Positions 11,104-22,960 are shown, counted from the first letter of the stretch. The stretch: DNA of 64,000 nucleotides from Datisca glomerata (GCA_003255025.1 QANY01005064.1:124001-188000); one strand, 5' to 3'. Made by a program: numbers and translations. Notes: generated by a model not told the origin, from the letters alone.

Positions 11104-11154
11104 CACCCTTCTTGTACAATCTCGATAGTGGATTGATTACTTTGGTTGTCATCA
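11104..11154 (-). repeat. 3' LTR of copia element, inner part
   Basis: Continuation of the LTR broken at 6832. On the minus strand it starts TGATGACAACC, directly after a purine tract (CGAGGGG), as expected for polypurine tract followed by LTR. It parallels TGATAGCC at the 5' LTR end (17236). Confidence 0.6.
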
Positions 11155-13699
11155 CCCCTCGAGCGAAACGATGAACCAAAAACTTGAAGCTTGGACTTAA
11201 AATAGTTGAATCTGGCAGTAGATGAAGCCTTTGTTAAGATCAGATAGTTGGTCAGTGGAGGGTACAAATCTGACATGTAACTCTCCCGTGAGTACTTTAT
11301 GCCTTATAAAGTGAATGTCCAACTCTCAATGTGTTTGGTTCTAGTATGCAGAACAAGATTAGAAGCTCAAGCAAGTACATTAATATTATAACACCATAAG
11401 ATAGGTGGTTGAGCAAGAAATAAAGACAATTCACTGAGAAAACTTTGAAACCATTTGATTTCTATTACAACATTTGCAAATGATCTATATTTACTCCTAA
11501 TGCTTGATCTTAAGATGATATGTTACTTCTTTGTTGACGTTCTATCTTCTAAGTGTCTAGCCTAGTCAGAATCACAGTATGTTTGAATGGTAAGAAGGGT
11601 TTTGAAGGTTTAAAAAATAGACCTTTAATGATAGTTGTTCCTTTCAAATACCTTAAAACTCCCTTGCAGCCTGCCAATGCACAGCAGTTGGATCCTAAAG
11701 AAAATGACTCAGTATATTTACTATGAATGTAATATCAAAACTTTTGATGGAAATGTACTCTAACGTACCAACTGTGCTTCTCTACAAAGTGAAATCAAAG
11801 CAAGGCTCACCTGCATAAGTGAGTTTTACAGTAGGACAAGTAGGAGAAGAAGCAGGCTTTGCACCATCCATCTTAGTATTCTTAAGTCGGGTTGTTATTT
11901 ACTTAGTCTGTGCCAACAACATTATTTTATCATTTCTGTGTACTTCAATTTCTAAGAAGTAATGAATTACTCCTAAAGTCTTTCAAACTTAAAGAATTAT
12001 TTATGTCTAATATCACTTACTTAAGTAGAATAGGTTATTGCCAGTCACAAATATATCATCGTCATAAACTAAAAGGAATACGACATCGGATCCTCTTTTA
12101 AAATGGAACAAAGATGTGTTAGTTACAAATATTTTGAAATCCCAATGAATTAAAGTATCTCTTAACTTATTATACAAGGCCCTTGGTACTTGTTTTAAAC
12201 TATATAGTGACCTTTTTAGCTTACACACATGACTTGGTCTTGAGACATCCACAAAACCTTTTAGTTATGCCATATAGACTGGTTCTTGAAGTGTGACATT
12301 CAAAAAAGCATTACTCATGTCCATTTGTTGAACTGCCCAACCAAATGAAACTGTTAAATGTAGCATAAGTTTGGCTGTTGTGATCAGTTTAACTATTTGG
12401 CTAAAGCCCCAAAGAAATCTATACTAGGGGTTTGATGAAATTTCTTAGCCACCATCCTAACTTTATATCTTTGTATACTTCCATCAAAATTGAGTTTCAG
12501 CTTGAAAACTTATATGTTATCCACTACAGACATATCTAAGGTGTAATGAACTAGTTTCTAGGTATGATTTTTAACCATAGCTTGTTTCCAATTTAGATCT
12601 TGAATAACTTGCTTGACAATGGTTGGTTCTATAGATGACAGGAAGTTTAGTAAATGGTGTTTAGATAGGTTTTAGGTTTATAGATTGCATTCTTAGACCT
12701 AGTTACCATTGCATGTGTTTGACATTGTATGAGAAATATTTGGGTTTAAAAGTTCTGGGTTTAGAGGATTTTGAGTAGACGTTGTGGGTAGATTTAGATC
12801 AATAACTAAAGAATTGAGATATGGATGAAAAATCACATGAATGATTAGCAACGGAAACATGATTAGTCAATAGTTGTGGAAAAGATGAATGTTCACAATG
12901 ATTACCTTTTTGTGAAGACTCAAAACCTGAATCACTGCTCAAAGTAGGAAAATATATAATTGACTTGTAACATTGTCTTGATGGGGAAGATACTGCATAT
13001 TTGAGTAGCTAGAGTTTATAACATAGGTAAGTGTTTATAGAAAACATGTTATTTAGTTTGAGGATGTTTATTAGAGATGATATATATGGAAAACTATACA
13101 CATTGAAGAGAACATTCCTAAGAATATACAATCTACCAGATGGATGCAAGCATTTATAGCCCGTGTGACCGAAAGAGTAGCCTTTGTAGTTTAGAAACAC
13201 CCACTAGGTTATTCTTGATTTCAAGTACTCTAAGAATATATTCTAGTTTAAGAGGTTTGAATTTAGAAGGTAAGAATGCAAAACCAATGTGAGTTATAGT
13301 TAGGGCATTATCGATTCCTAAAACAAGCTTTTCTTTTCGAGAGTACTCTTGAGACAGGCTTAGGTTTTCAAGATCTACACTCACATGATTTATAGCTGTT
13401 GAATCTGCACACAAAAACATATCATATCCTTGTTCTGATAAGACAACAAATGTTGCAGGAGATGCTGCAAAGGCACCAAGATTAGAAGAACCTTGTGCAC
13501 CAGAGATACTATGAGATTAACTCCCTTGATATCTTTTCTCATATCTACAATGGTAGACTGCTGCAGTGTGTCTAATCTTGCCACACACTTTGACATATCA
13601 ATTTGTTTATCCTGCCAAATCTTCTTCCTCCTCTACTAACATTTTCCACTCCTTTATTGCCACTAAATATCTCTCCTATCAAACTGATTTGACACCATA
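11155..13699 (-). pseudogene. Ty1/copia pol remnant (protease to RNase H)
   Basis: Decayed retrotransposon polyprotein. Recognisable pieces on the minus strand: zinc-knuckle-like VCGKIRHT with downstream Y-H-C near 13540-13600; protease/spacer block near 13420-13160 with DSTAINHV (family DSGATNHV) and LSLSQEY, KPLKLEYILRV; RT block 12252-12013 with VCKLKRSLYSLKQVPRA and LLVYDDDIFVTGNN (family YVDD, here YDDD); RNase H tail 11276-11160 ending in the STARFNYFKSKL motif. Frameshifts and stops separate all blocks. The catalytic Gly of the protease motif is altered. It belongs to the same element as the gag block at 16767-17122 and is split from it by the CACTA at 13700. No function is likely. Confidence 0.8.
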
Positions 13700-14099
13700 C
13701 ACTACAACAAAAATCACTTTTAACGATCAAACATTTAGTCACGAAATTAATTTTATGGCTAAAAGCCTCCTTCGCCAACCAAAACTTTTGTTGGGCACAA
13801 AATACCCAGATATTTTACCCAGAAACAGAAGAGAGGGCGTGCAAAATTTTTCTCATGCTTTTACCGACGAAAATTCAAATGTTGTCGGTAAAAGTCATAA
13901 TTTTTGTGACGAATTTTATACGTTGATTGACAAAAGTAGGACTTTTTACAACCAACTACTGTTTTCGTTCCAATAGATGGGAACCTAAAACTAGGTGGTT
14001 TAATCAAAATAATAAAAGCATCTCACTTCTTTAAAATCTCCTCACTACGCGCAGAACTGATTCCCCCCTTTGAACACTCGTGACAGAGCTAAGCCTCCT

Positions 14100-14660
14100 T
14101 TCACTTCTCCCTCAACCTCATCTAAATTTTAGATTACAGTCTTCATCATCTCCCTCGTCATTCGTCTCCCCCGTCAGTCGTCTCCCTCAACCTCGTCTAA
14201 ATTGCAAGTTACAGAACCCTTATGAGAACCCTCGTCGAAACCCTCGTCATTCGTCTCCCTTAACCTCTTCAGTCGTCTCCCTCTCGTGCTCTACCATTTC
14301 TTCATTCTTCTTTCCCCTTCTTCCCTTATTACTTCTGTTTTCTTCTTCATCCCATCCTTGCGGCCTGCGTTTGACTGTTTCTCATTCTCTTTCTCGATCT
14401 TTCTCCTCTTCCGCTCTCTGATTCATTTCTCTCTCTCTCTCTCTTTGATTCTTGCTCATCTCCTCTATTTTTCTATGGTTCTCTCTAATGACAGCATCTT
14501 GGTCATCTTCTTCAGATTGTAGTAGTTCATCATCGCGTCAGTGACCCTCACTTTTCCTTTCTATTTCTATTTTTTTCTTCCTCTCTATTTTGACTCGTCT
14601 CCGAAACCATTTCTTTCATCTCCGTCTCTCTCAAAGTCTCTTCGTCTCTCTTTGTGACTC
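14100..14660. repeat. Pyrimidine-rich tract with repeated TCGTCTCCCTC units
   Basis: At least six imperfect copies of CGTCTCCCTCAACCTC-like sequence around 14150-14285, then CT microsatellite (TCTCTCTCTCTC near 14430) and TTCTTCTTC-rich DNA. A related pair of units recurs at 15340-15370. The long open frames across it are low-complexity Ser/Leu/Phe-rich translations without domains. It may be a captured 5' leader. Confidence 0.6.
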
Positions 14661-15958
14661 TAAGTTTGATTTTTTTTTGATTTAGGGTTTGTAGTTGTAG
14701 AGTTGTAGAGTTTATGTTTGATTTTACTGATTTAGTTGTAGAGTTTAAGTTTAATTTTATTGATTTATCGTTTGTAATTGTAGATTTAAAGTTTAATTTT
14801 ATGGATTTAGGAATTGTAATTATAGAAATTTTAATTTTAATCTTACCCTTCCCTAAATCTGTAATTTTGATTGCTTAGAAATTGAAGAACGTGAAGGTTA
14901 TACAGAAGTTATGTCTCTTCCTTCTGCTTCTCTTTAAGTTGTAGATGTGATTTTTTGGTAATGATATTGATTTGATTTTGCAGAAGGAGGTAGTGATCCA
15001 GCTGACTCCCAAATCTGAGACATGCATATTTTTAGTCTATAGAAATTACAGCAAGACTTTATGGTAATTTAGTTAAGGTTATGATGATCTCATATTGATT
15101 TAATATAAATCGGTTCTTTGTGTTTTATTTTAAACTGAATTTGATTCTCCATTTTAAACTGAAAATCGTTCATAAAATTCTCTGAACTTGAATATTTCAG
15201 TCAGTATCAACTTCAAAACTATAGTTTCTGTATTTGGTTTTTGTTGGGTTTTGTAGCAAGTATTATAGGTAGGTTAGAGAGGCTAAGAAAATACAAAGAA
15301 CGAAAATAAAGAGGGCTGATTTTTATATCAGTCATATCCCTCAACCTCGCCAGTCGTCTCCCTCAACCCAAATGGACCATGGTTCATTTTTGTGCAATGT
15401 ATATTTATATGTTAAGAGTCATGTATATGTAAATGATTTACACGTTTGCGTAGTGCTCGAATCTGTATAGCTTAAGTATCTGTCTAGTCTTAGTAATTGC
15501 GTATTGCATTTCTGTTCATGCGAGTATTTCATAGTCTTGGTATCTTGTTTGCGTTGTTTTTAGGTTCGGGGTGAGTTGCCATTTCAGAAGTGGAGCTCTT
15601 CTTCTTAGTGGAAACATGAGTAACTCTTCTTTGGATAAATAGAAACATGGATGATATAGTTTATGGGATATTAGGAACTAGTTTATAGAGGGATATCACT
15701 TTGTATCAAATTCTGTTAGATGATTGGTGAATACTTTTTGATTGATGTTCATTATCTAAGATGGTTTTTGAATAGTTTCGAATTGATGCTCATTGTCTAA
15801 TAATATGGTTAGTTTCAGTGTGTGTGTGTTGGGGGGAGGGCTTATCACTTTATATCTGAGCGTGCTGGATGTTTTTTGAATACATTCTTATTGATGTTCC
15901 TTGTTTAAAGATAATAGTGTTAGATTTATCTTGAACTTGACTCATTGTGATGTTACAG

Positions 15959-16201
15959 GAACGCATGTGTGCTTTACGAGATGAGTCTATCATTGAGGAT
16001 ATCACACCTCACACCGAATAAGAGATAGTTGAACAAGTCCTCAAGCGAAATAAAGGTCTTAGACATGGAGCCCCACCCACATCTTTAATGCAAAAGAGTA
16101 TATAATAAAAATATAGAATTAAAGAAAAAATGAAGTCGATGAAGGACCAACTACAAATCTTACTCGCTTGGGCTCGTCAAAACGGTTTTTCACACTCCTA
16201 A
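15959..16201 (+). pseudogene. Possible CACTA transposase C-terminal fragment
   Basis: After an acceptor-like TTACAG, one frame reads ERMCALRDESIIED and then, past a single in-frame stop, EIVEQVLKRNKGLRHG. A shift then leads to KMKSMKDQLQILLAWARQNG. The Glu-rich helix plus VEQVL-x-R-x(2)-G-x-R-x-G resembles the C-terminal end of plant En/Spm-type proteins, where a coiled-coil tail follows. It fits its position inside a CACTA element. This is weak, motif-level recognition only. Confidence 0.35.
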
Positions 16202-16766
16202 CGATGACTCAACAGCAAAAGCGTGAGGTTTAGAATATCTGTTAAGCTTTGTAGTGGTAACAATCAAGCTTTAAATACTCTTTTTATGATTTATCTTTTT
16301 TGGATACATTTGTGAATCATACTTTGTTGTGAATTATCTTTCAGAGATTTTGTAATGAACTACAACTACTACTTTGTTACATTACATATATGAATGATTA
16401 ATATATGTATTTCTTATAAAAATATCGGATTTGATAAATTTTCTAATGATTATTACTATCACAGGTGTATATGAAAATTAAAAATTCAGTATTTTATATT
16501 TACATTCTAGAAAAATAAAATTTGGTCGTAATATTGGTCTCAAAAAACATTTCGCGACCAAGTAGAAATTGGTCGCCAAAGACTTTAGGCCACGAAAATA
16601 ATTTTGGTAGTAAAAACCTTTACCAACTATGTTTTTCATCGCAAAAGGTTTAACGCGACGAAGTTAATTTTTCATCACGAACGACTTTCGTTGATGAAGT
16701 GAAAGTGATGACGTTCACGATGAATATATGTTCGTCGCGTTAGACTTTTAGCTACGAGATATTTGT

Positions 16767-17122
16767 ACACATCTTAAGGTTTGACTCAGTTTCAGATAGT
16801 TGTTTTTCCAATCTACTTTCCTGTGGCATATTAGGAGAGCTTGCACTTCCTCCATTACAAGACCCTCACTTCTTGAAGCTATGCCCACTAACACTGCATC
16901 ATAATCGGGCCCTAACCCATCTAGAATGTACAACACCATTTCTTGTTCATCAACTTTACCTAACAGCTGCAAAACTATCTATAATTCTCTTCAATTTCTC
17001 ATAGGTATTGAAAGAATTCGAGAAAACAGTAGTCGAATTCACAGGAACTGTGTTATTTGCAGTATTGCCAACTGTTCTGTTTGTAGTATTTGCTGAGGAC
17101 TCTATCGAACGTGTGTTTTTTA
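16767..17122 (-). pseudogene. Ty1/copia gag N-terminal remnant
   Basis: On the minus strand 16972-16810 reads KVDEQEMVLYILDGLGPDYDAVLVGIASRS and MEEVQALLICH in two close pieces, the conserved core of copia gag (helix containing ILxGLGxEYD). Upstream (17000-17120) the minus strand holds a low-complexity Asn/Thr-type leader after the primer site. It joins the pol remnant beyond the CACTA element at 13700-16766. Confidence 0.75.
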
Positions 17123-17136
17123 TGGCTCTGATGCCA
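17123..17136 (-). other. Copia primer binding site (tRNA-iMet type)
   Basis: The minus strand reads TGGCATCAGAGCCA, one base from the copia consensus TGGTATCAGAGCC, complementary to the 3' end of initiator tRNA-Met. It fixes the element's orientation (minus) and places its 5' LTR immediately to the right. Confidence 0.85.
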
Positions 17137-17236
17137 CGTATTATAACTATGGTGCTAAAATTAACTCAATTACTTAAACTACTTCTCACACTCTTCTTGT
17201 ACGATATTGACAGTGGATTGGTTACTTAGGCTATCA
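17137..17236 (-). repeat. 5' LTR of the copia element, internally deleted
   Basis: About 100 bp between the primer site and TGATAGCC (minus-strand start at 17236). It shares GCTAAAAT, TTACTCA-like, CTTCTTGTAC and CAGTGGATTGGTTAC with the 3' LTR (6680-6832 plus 11104-11154), but lacks roughly 100 bp of its central part. Confidence 0.6.
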
Positions 17237-17950
17237 AAAAGTATTCCAAATAGTTGGAAGTGGTTATTTTCCATCATTTTCTCCATTTATTTTTATATAA
17301 GCATGAATTGATAAATACCGTTACATATTTATAAGCATGAAAGTGAAAACACAATATTTTCATGTTCTCCATTCATTTGGATAATGGTTATGAAACAACA
17401 CAATATATTTATAATCTTTAATATATTAAAAATCGGATGAGAATGAAAATTATTTTTGAATTATTTTGTCCATTCCCTATTTTACAATCTCAAATTTATC
17501 CTTGAGTCTATTAAATGTGCATAATTAATTGTAATTTTTTTATTTTCTTTATCTCAAAATAATGTATCCCTTAAGCAAATTTTGTATTTTTTTATCATTT
17601 CTAATTTGAAATCTATTCTTAGACATTAGAATATATTAAATTATTTTTCGTTAAGATATATATTATAAAAATTCAATCAATAATCAATAAAAGAATAAAA
17701 TATATTTTTAGCTTATAAAGATCAAAGAAATAATATACTAAAAAACTCAAACTGAAAAATGTATAGAGAATGTTCTTCTAGCATAATTAAATTAATTGAA
17801 AATATTTTGGTAACTAAGACTTATGAAAAGCATAAAAATTATAATTATATTTTTCTAATTTTATTCACTAATACATTATCTTATTCAAAAAAATTTATAT
17901 AAAAAAACAAGTAACATATTAGAAACAATCAAAATAATAAGTGTATATAT
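17237..17950. other. Intergenic AT-rich DNA, possible Helitron body
   Basis: Very AT-rich with no recognisable coding content. It may be the body of the non-autonomous Helitron whose 3' end is at 17978, but no clear 5' TC terminus could be chosen. Confidence 0.4.
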
Positions 17951-17978
17951 CACGTGCACCGCACACGTTTTTAACTAG
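17951..17978 (+). mobile_element. Helitron-like 3' terminus
   Basis: A short hairpin (ACGTG, seven bases, CACGT) is followed after about nine bases by CTAG and a host T. A hairpin a few bases before CTRR-T is the diagnostic 3' end of Helitrons, and GTGCACCGCACACG-type hairpins are common in plant copies. The 5' end was not found. Confidence 0.6.
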
Positions 17979-18910
17979 TAATATAAAATATTTCGAAATG
18001 AAGTTCACTTTCAAATGAACTAATTAAGATTATAGAAGCTCTGAGTATCCCAATCCACTGATCACTAATTAACTTTATCTAAATTAGGTAAAGCCAATTT
18101 AATCATAATCATCTGAAATTAACATGGAGAGACCGTCACTGCAGGTTTAGTTCTACATAAAATTGTAAATTCTTTCAAGGAATAATGAGCATGCTGTTAA
18201 TTTGACAATAGTTGAAAACTGCTGCTAAGACTGTGTTATGCTCACTGTAATTCTCAAGGCTTAATCATGATTTAACTTTTTCTTATATACTTGAGAGGTC
18301 GCAAGCAACCTCAAACTATTTTGCCTTGACCCTGTAGGATTAATGCCCTAATATTTTACTAGCGATATAGTAATAAAACAAAAGAACTCCACAAAGAACA
18401 CGCATATGGTAATAATTTTCACCATCAATGTGAGATCTACACTCACTTTAACATTTGCAAGTAATAATTCACCATCAATGTGAGATCTACTCACTTTAAC
18501 ATTTGCAAGTATTCACTATGATCAAGAGGAATAAATTTTCAAGATGATCTCACAAGTCTCATATCTCTTTAGGTTTTACAACACACACAAATTGAATGTC
18601 TAATGTCCCTTAATAGTGAGAATATAGGGGCAACCAAAAAATAAATATAAAACACGGTAAAAAACATTGAGTATTTAATACATACAGGCTCTACACTCTA
18701 GCAGACCCAGCCTCCTAGATCCAGATTAGCGAGTGTTGTGATGACAACCGATTTGATTTAAAATAATGATTTGAGTGTAATCTGACTGATCAGATAAAAG
18801 AGAGAACAAGTTGAACTTTTTCTCCTCTAAATGAGATGAGAGGACTGCCATCACTTCCTTTAGACATTCTCCTATCTATTCCATGGTTAGGATATTCTTA
18901 TTTGTGAAAA
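17979..18910. other. Intergenic, no gene seen apart from a short tandem duplication
   Basis: No coding signature. It contains the tandem duplication at 18409-18508, described separately. Confidence 0.6.
18409..18508. repeat. Two-copy tandem repeat of about 50 bp
   Basis: Copies 18409-18460 and 18461-18508 each contain CACCATCAATGTGAGATCTAC, less four bases in the second copy (TTTC and AC missing), and end TTTAACATTTGCAA. The first is 52 bp, the second 48 bp. Confidence 0.9.
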
Positions 18911-19250
18911 ATAGGGGTGTTCAAAAGTGTCTCGAACTGAATCGAAAATAGTCGGTTCAGTCGATTCTTTAGGTCCCTGTAATTTGGTTCAGTTCGATAG
19001 AGTTTCCGAACCAAATCTTTGATTCGATTCAGAAAATGTTCAGTTTTTAACCAAACCGAACTGAAACATTAAATTCATATTGTTTTTTTATTGATAATTT
19101 CATATCAAACTGAACTGAACCGAAACAAAACAAAACTTTAATTTTATATTATTTTTGTCAATAATATCATTTAAAAATTATTATAAAAATTGTTTTTTAA
19201 TTAATAGTTCGGTTCGGTGAATAGAAGCTACATCCCTTTGTCCACCTAAT
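18911..19250. repeat. Possible hAT-like non-autonomous element, GGTTCGGTT-rich
   Basis: It begins AGGGGTGTTCAAAAG and is built from inverted CCGAACTGAA and TTCAGTTCGGTT motifs, a composition often seen in plant hAT-type elements starting AGGGGTG. The right end (CTACATCCCTT) matches only loosely and no 8-bp target duplication was read. Confidence 0.35.
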
Positions 19251-20249
19251 AGCTATTGTATGATTGAAAAACTCCTTCAGATCAAGACATAAAATCAAGA
19301 TTTGGCTCGAGACCCAAATTACCCAAATGAAAATTATTTAGAGAATTATATTTCTCATCACATGTATAGAAAAACAAAAACAAAACCCTTTAAATGAGAT
19401 GTACATGTGAATCCCTATGAATAACATAATTTCTTAGCTATATGAATTTGTCCAAGCTTTGAATCATTGTTAGATGACAAATTTTAGTCATTGATGGACC
19501 AACATGAAATAGACAAAATATATGTCCTTTTCTCAAATCTGATAATCCTTTTAAATTTTTATTTACACTGATAATCCTTCTGATTTATGTTTTTTTTTGT
19601 GAAATGTGCTTAAGCGAATGTCGGATAGTTAGCCCTTACCATTGTGTAAAATTGCGGACTTCACCCAGAAGTCTATGAAAATCATGACCCATTTCTCAAG
19701 TATGCATGTAATTGTTTTTAAGAATTACAAATATGTTACATTATAACATCTTTAAAGTAAGGATTTTTACAATAATCTTGCAAGGTTTTGTCGAGGAAAA
19801 TTTCACATTAACTAAAACTTTATCTTAGACTAAGAATATAAGCTTGAGGCAACCCTCAACTCATGAACTAGTTTCGAGATATGAGTTGTCCGATGTCAAA
19901 ACTTTAATATGATAGAAACACTTCTGAGAGGCGAGGCCAGGGCTCGGGGCAGATCTGACGGCTTAGTTTCAAAACTAAGGCCTTCATGTCTGAACCAAAG
20001 CTGAGGGAGAAAACACTCATCGTCGAAGAAGAAATTATAGAAATAGAGGGAGATGACGTGCGGAAGGAGAAACCTAGCTCGAGTCACAGTGGAAGCTCGC
20101 CGTGAAAGATCACCGTCGAAGCTTGCTTGGAAGCTCGCGTGAATCACCTTGCGCGCGATCAAGAAGAGGGAGCTCCAAATTGCCAGTCGCTCCTCTGTAA
20201 AATGAGAAGGCAAAAATGACAAAGTAAAATTAGGTTTAGATTGATTATA
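19251..20249. other. No confident gene; one unrecognised minus-strand ORF
   Basis: A 153-codon minus-strand open frame (20357-19896) overlaps the CACTA tail. Its translation has no motif I recognise, and its upstream part lies in transposon terminal sequence. A GC-richer portion (20040-20180, repeated GAAGCTCGC and ACCGTCGAAG) stands out from the AT-rich surroundings and could be cargo of that CACTA element. Confidence 0.4.
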
Positions 20250-20497
20250 TAGTCTGGCATCTTCGTAAATAAAATGAACTTTTAGGTAAATAGTAAATTT
20301 TTTTACACCATAAAATAATGATAGATTTTTTTTTCCGTTGTCATAATAAGAAGTCATATTGACAGTCCAAAATTAGCTGTCGTAGTAGAGAACACATTTA
20401 TGACAGTTAATTTTTGAGTTGTCATCTTACCCGATTTTAGAGAGATGTCATTGTATCAAAGATGTGACTGTTATCTAAAACCAAAAGTGTAGTAGTG
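20250..20497. mobile_element. CACTA terminal fragment, same family as 10850-11103
   Basis: It ends GTGTAGTAGTG. From about 20258 it parallels 10880-11103: AAATAAAATGAACTTT, ATAAAATAATGATAG and the motif ACATTTATGACAGTTAAT occur in the same order in both. It is therefore a second copy of this CACTA family's right end. Its left end was not identified. Confidence 0.7.
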
Positions 20498-21072
20498 CTA
20501 TTTTTCAATATTTTCTCGAACACTAAATACTAAAGGTCAATAGTTTCTCGAACACTAAATAGATCTTATGTTACTTATCACGTACAAAGAGCTAAGCAAG
20601 TTTTATTTTAAAAATAATTAACATAAAAGTAATTGATATTTTAGGATGTAATCCTTGATACGAATATAATAGAGAGAGGGAACAGATAACATTTTTCGAG
20701 AGGTCAAAATCTAGGGGTTTGAGATTCCCAGCAGCCTCATGTCTCCAAAGGAATGATCACAATTTCCGAGAAACATTTTCTCTCTTTTGGTCAATTTTGC
20801 ATAGAGCACTCCAATGCATGATATCTAACTATTCTTCAAAATGGCATTGCAAGGTTTAAAATATAGATAGTGGAGGATATAGGAAGTATATAATAAAGAA
20901 TGGGTCACGCTTGGCCTCGTTTCAATAACACTGGGGCTTAATTTACCATTTGATAACTTGATATATGGATCGCGCAGAGGTGTTTTAGGGTGAGATATAA
21001 GCTATTTTTAAAAGATTTAAATCCAGTTAATTTTGTCTTCTTTCATCCTAAATATGTTATATTAGGTCTATT
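20498..21072. other. Intergenic, no gene seen
   Basis: Short AT-rich stretch with a local duplication (TTTCTCGAACACTAAATA at about 20511 and 20542). It ends at the copia LTR start. Confidence 0.6.
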
Positions 21073-22145
21073 TATTAGAATATGTCCATAAAATAACGTG
21101 TAATAACTATTTATTTATATTTAGTTATTTCTCATGCATTTGTATTATTAAATTTTTTATGAATAAATTAAATTTTTTATTTTAAATTAAAGCGTGTTTA
21201 TAAATTACTCAATTCTTAAAACTATTATCAACAAAAGAAGAGTGAAAACAGAAGCGTCATCAGATGAACTCTTCTGAAATAGTTCAAAACGATGTTCGTA
21301 GTCGTATGATCGATTGTGCAATCGAATCCGATTACGAGTGTTAGGTTGAACCGTTGGATGTCAGTCTTGGAGCATATGAGTGGAGACTCAAATGGTTAAC
21401 CTAGACATTTTATGAACATGTTGAACATACCGATAACAAATTAGTTTACAGCCCAAAACCGTTTACCTAGCTCTAAATCTAATTGTTACACCTTAAGGAT
21501 ATTTTCATAATTATCTTAATCTTTAGGTGAATACGTAACTTGACTTGGTTAGTTGCAATATTAAATATGTCAAATGAGTGAGTTCGGATTGGCGGGCAAT
21601 ACCTCGGCTGTTGAGATTGTAATTTAATTAAGTAGGAGTTACGTGGATCACAGATATGAAATTCGTGGTTGGATTGTGAAAGCAACAATATAACCTTATG
21701 CTTTTTTGATGGGGCTGTCAATAAATTAACTTGGCCAAGTATTCGATGAAATGAGTCATTGAATAAGACTTGTGAATTGTACGAGACAATTCACTATAAT
21801 GTCTTTCTTATTCACAGTCAATAAAAGAGTTAAGAAAATAATAACAAGAGGAGTAAAATGATAATTTTACATTCTACTATTGTTACTGATATTTAGGATG
21901 GATATTATATTAAAATATTCTGTGGACCGTGAAAATAAATAGAGTTTATTTACACCAACAGAAAATGTACCGCGCATGAATCGAGAGTTGACTTAACATT
22001 AAACCTATAGTGGAGTCATACGATATCAGGATTAAATAGGTCGAGAATTTATGGAGATAAGTTCGTCGAGTATTTGAATCCTAAGCTTTGTTTATGTGGG
22101 TCTATTCGATCTCAGAAAGAGCTCAGGGAACAGGAATAGAAAAAC
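21073..22145 (+). repeat. 5' LTR of a Ty1/copia element
   Basis: It begins TATTAGAATATGTCCATAAAATA and matches 26826 onward (TGTTAGAATATGTCCATAAAGTA) with the same landmarks in order: AACTCTTCTGAAATAGTTCA, the pair of GAATCCGA(A/T)TACGA lines, ACCTCGGCT, GAGACAATTCACTATAATGTC and CACCAACAGAAAATGTA. The 5' TG has become TA. Homology is lost after about 22145, so the 3' portion of this LTR is missing or highly diverged. Confidence 0.85.
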
Positions 22146-22960
22146 AAACTAATCGTGTATCATCATATAACATGCCGTATAGATTAGAGATATGCCAATA
22201 TCAAATTACCATATAGCATGTACATGCATCATTGTAGATTAATTGATAATGGTTATTATTTAATAACATGCGAAATTTATAATAGTTATCATTTAAAATT
22301 GGGATTTAAAATTAATAAATTTTATCACGTTGTTCAAATTAATAAAACTTATGTTTTTTGAAAAACAACCAAAAATCTAAATTTTTTTTAAAAAACTAGG
22401 TGGAAGTGTCTTTACGTTGAAACGTTCACAAGGTCTCCAACACAAATTTGATCGTGCCATGAGGAAGGGTTAGAACCTCCCATAGCGGTCCTCACTTGAA
22501 TGTGAGAAACTTTAAAATCGTATCGCTTTGAGTCATTGAGTTGCTTCAGAAGCTAAGACTTCTAAAGTGAGTGGTGGGGCAGGGTCATCCTGTAGAGGGA
22601 CTGTTAGTCCATAGCAACCTCTTTAAGAGTCGATGTGTTGGTTAAACACTTAGATTGAAATACATTGGAATCCCCCCATAGGGGCTAGTCATTGGGGCCA
22701 AGGTGACCAAAACCATTGGTGATTGGTTAAGCTAGATGTGAAGATATTTGAGTGTTAACCAAACAAGATGAGTTTCGATGCGATAAGAGATAGTTTGGAC
22801 TTCATCCATCGATGAGACAAGCTATCATTTTTTATCATAACATCATGAAGGGAATATTATTTAATGGATTTAAAAATATTCAGTAGTTGCACCATGCATC
22901 ATACTTTTCTAAGCAATTGAGCATTTATTTACACCGCTTTATTTATTCTCTTCAGTATTC
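22146..22960 (+). other. Copia leader region, unidentified conserved-looking block
   Basis: 22146-22390 is AT-rich. 22400-22860 is less AT-rich and unlike its surroundings (runs such as TAGAACCTCCCATAGCGGTC and GGGGCAGGGTCATCCTG), with no long open frame. It lies between LTR and gag, where the primer site and untranslated leader should be. No tRNA-iMet primer site could be recognised. Confidence 0.4.

Larger units (their letters stand above)
13700..16766. mobile_element. CACTA transposon inserted in the copia internal region
   Basis: The left end is CACTACAACAAAAAT at 13700. The right side (16510-16766) carries inverted subterminal motifs (GGTCGC, TTCGTCGCGTTAG, GACCAAGTAG) and stops at ATATTTGT, lacking the outer TGTAGTG. 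The right terminus is therefore truncated or mutated and no 3-bp target duplication can be read. Subterminal units such as TTTTACCGACGAAAATTC and GTTGTCGGTAAAAG occur at 13860-13890. The interior holds a long pyrimidine-rich segment (14080-14660, many TCGTCTCCCTC units) resembling a gene 5' leader, then T-rich DNA with TTAGGGTTTGTAG, then a possible coding fragment at 15959-16201. The remainder (14660-15950, 16202-16510) shows no gene. Confidence 0.7.

Noticed and set aside
14080..14522. Two overlapping plus-strand ORFs of 113 and 78 codons
   Set aside because: Low-complexity Ser/Leu/Phe-rich translations of a pyrimidine-rich tract inside a CACTA element, with no domain or codon signal.
19896..20357. 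153-codon minus-strand ORF
   Set aside because: It overlaps CACTA terminal sequence and shows no recognisable domain; kept only as a possible cargo region.
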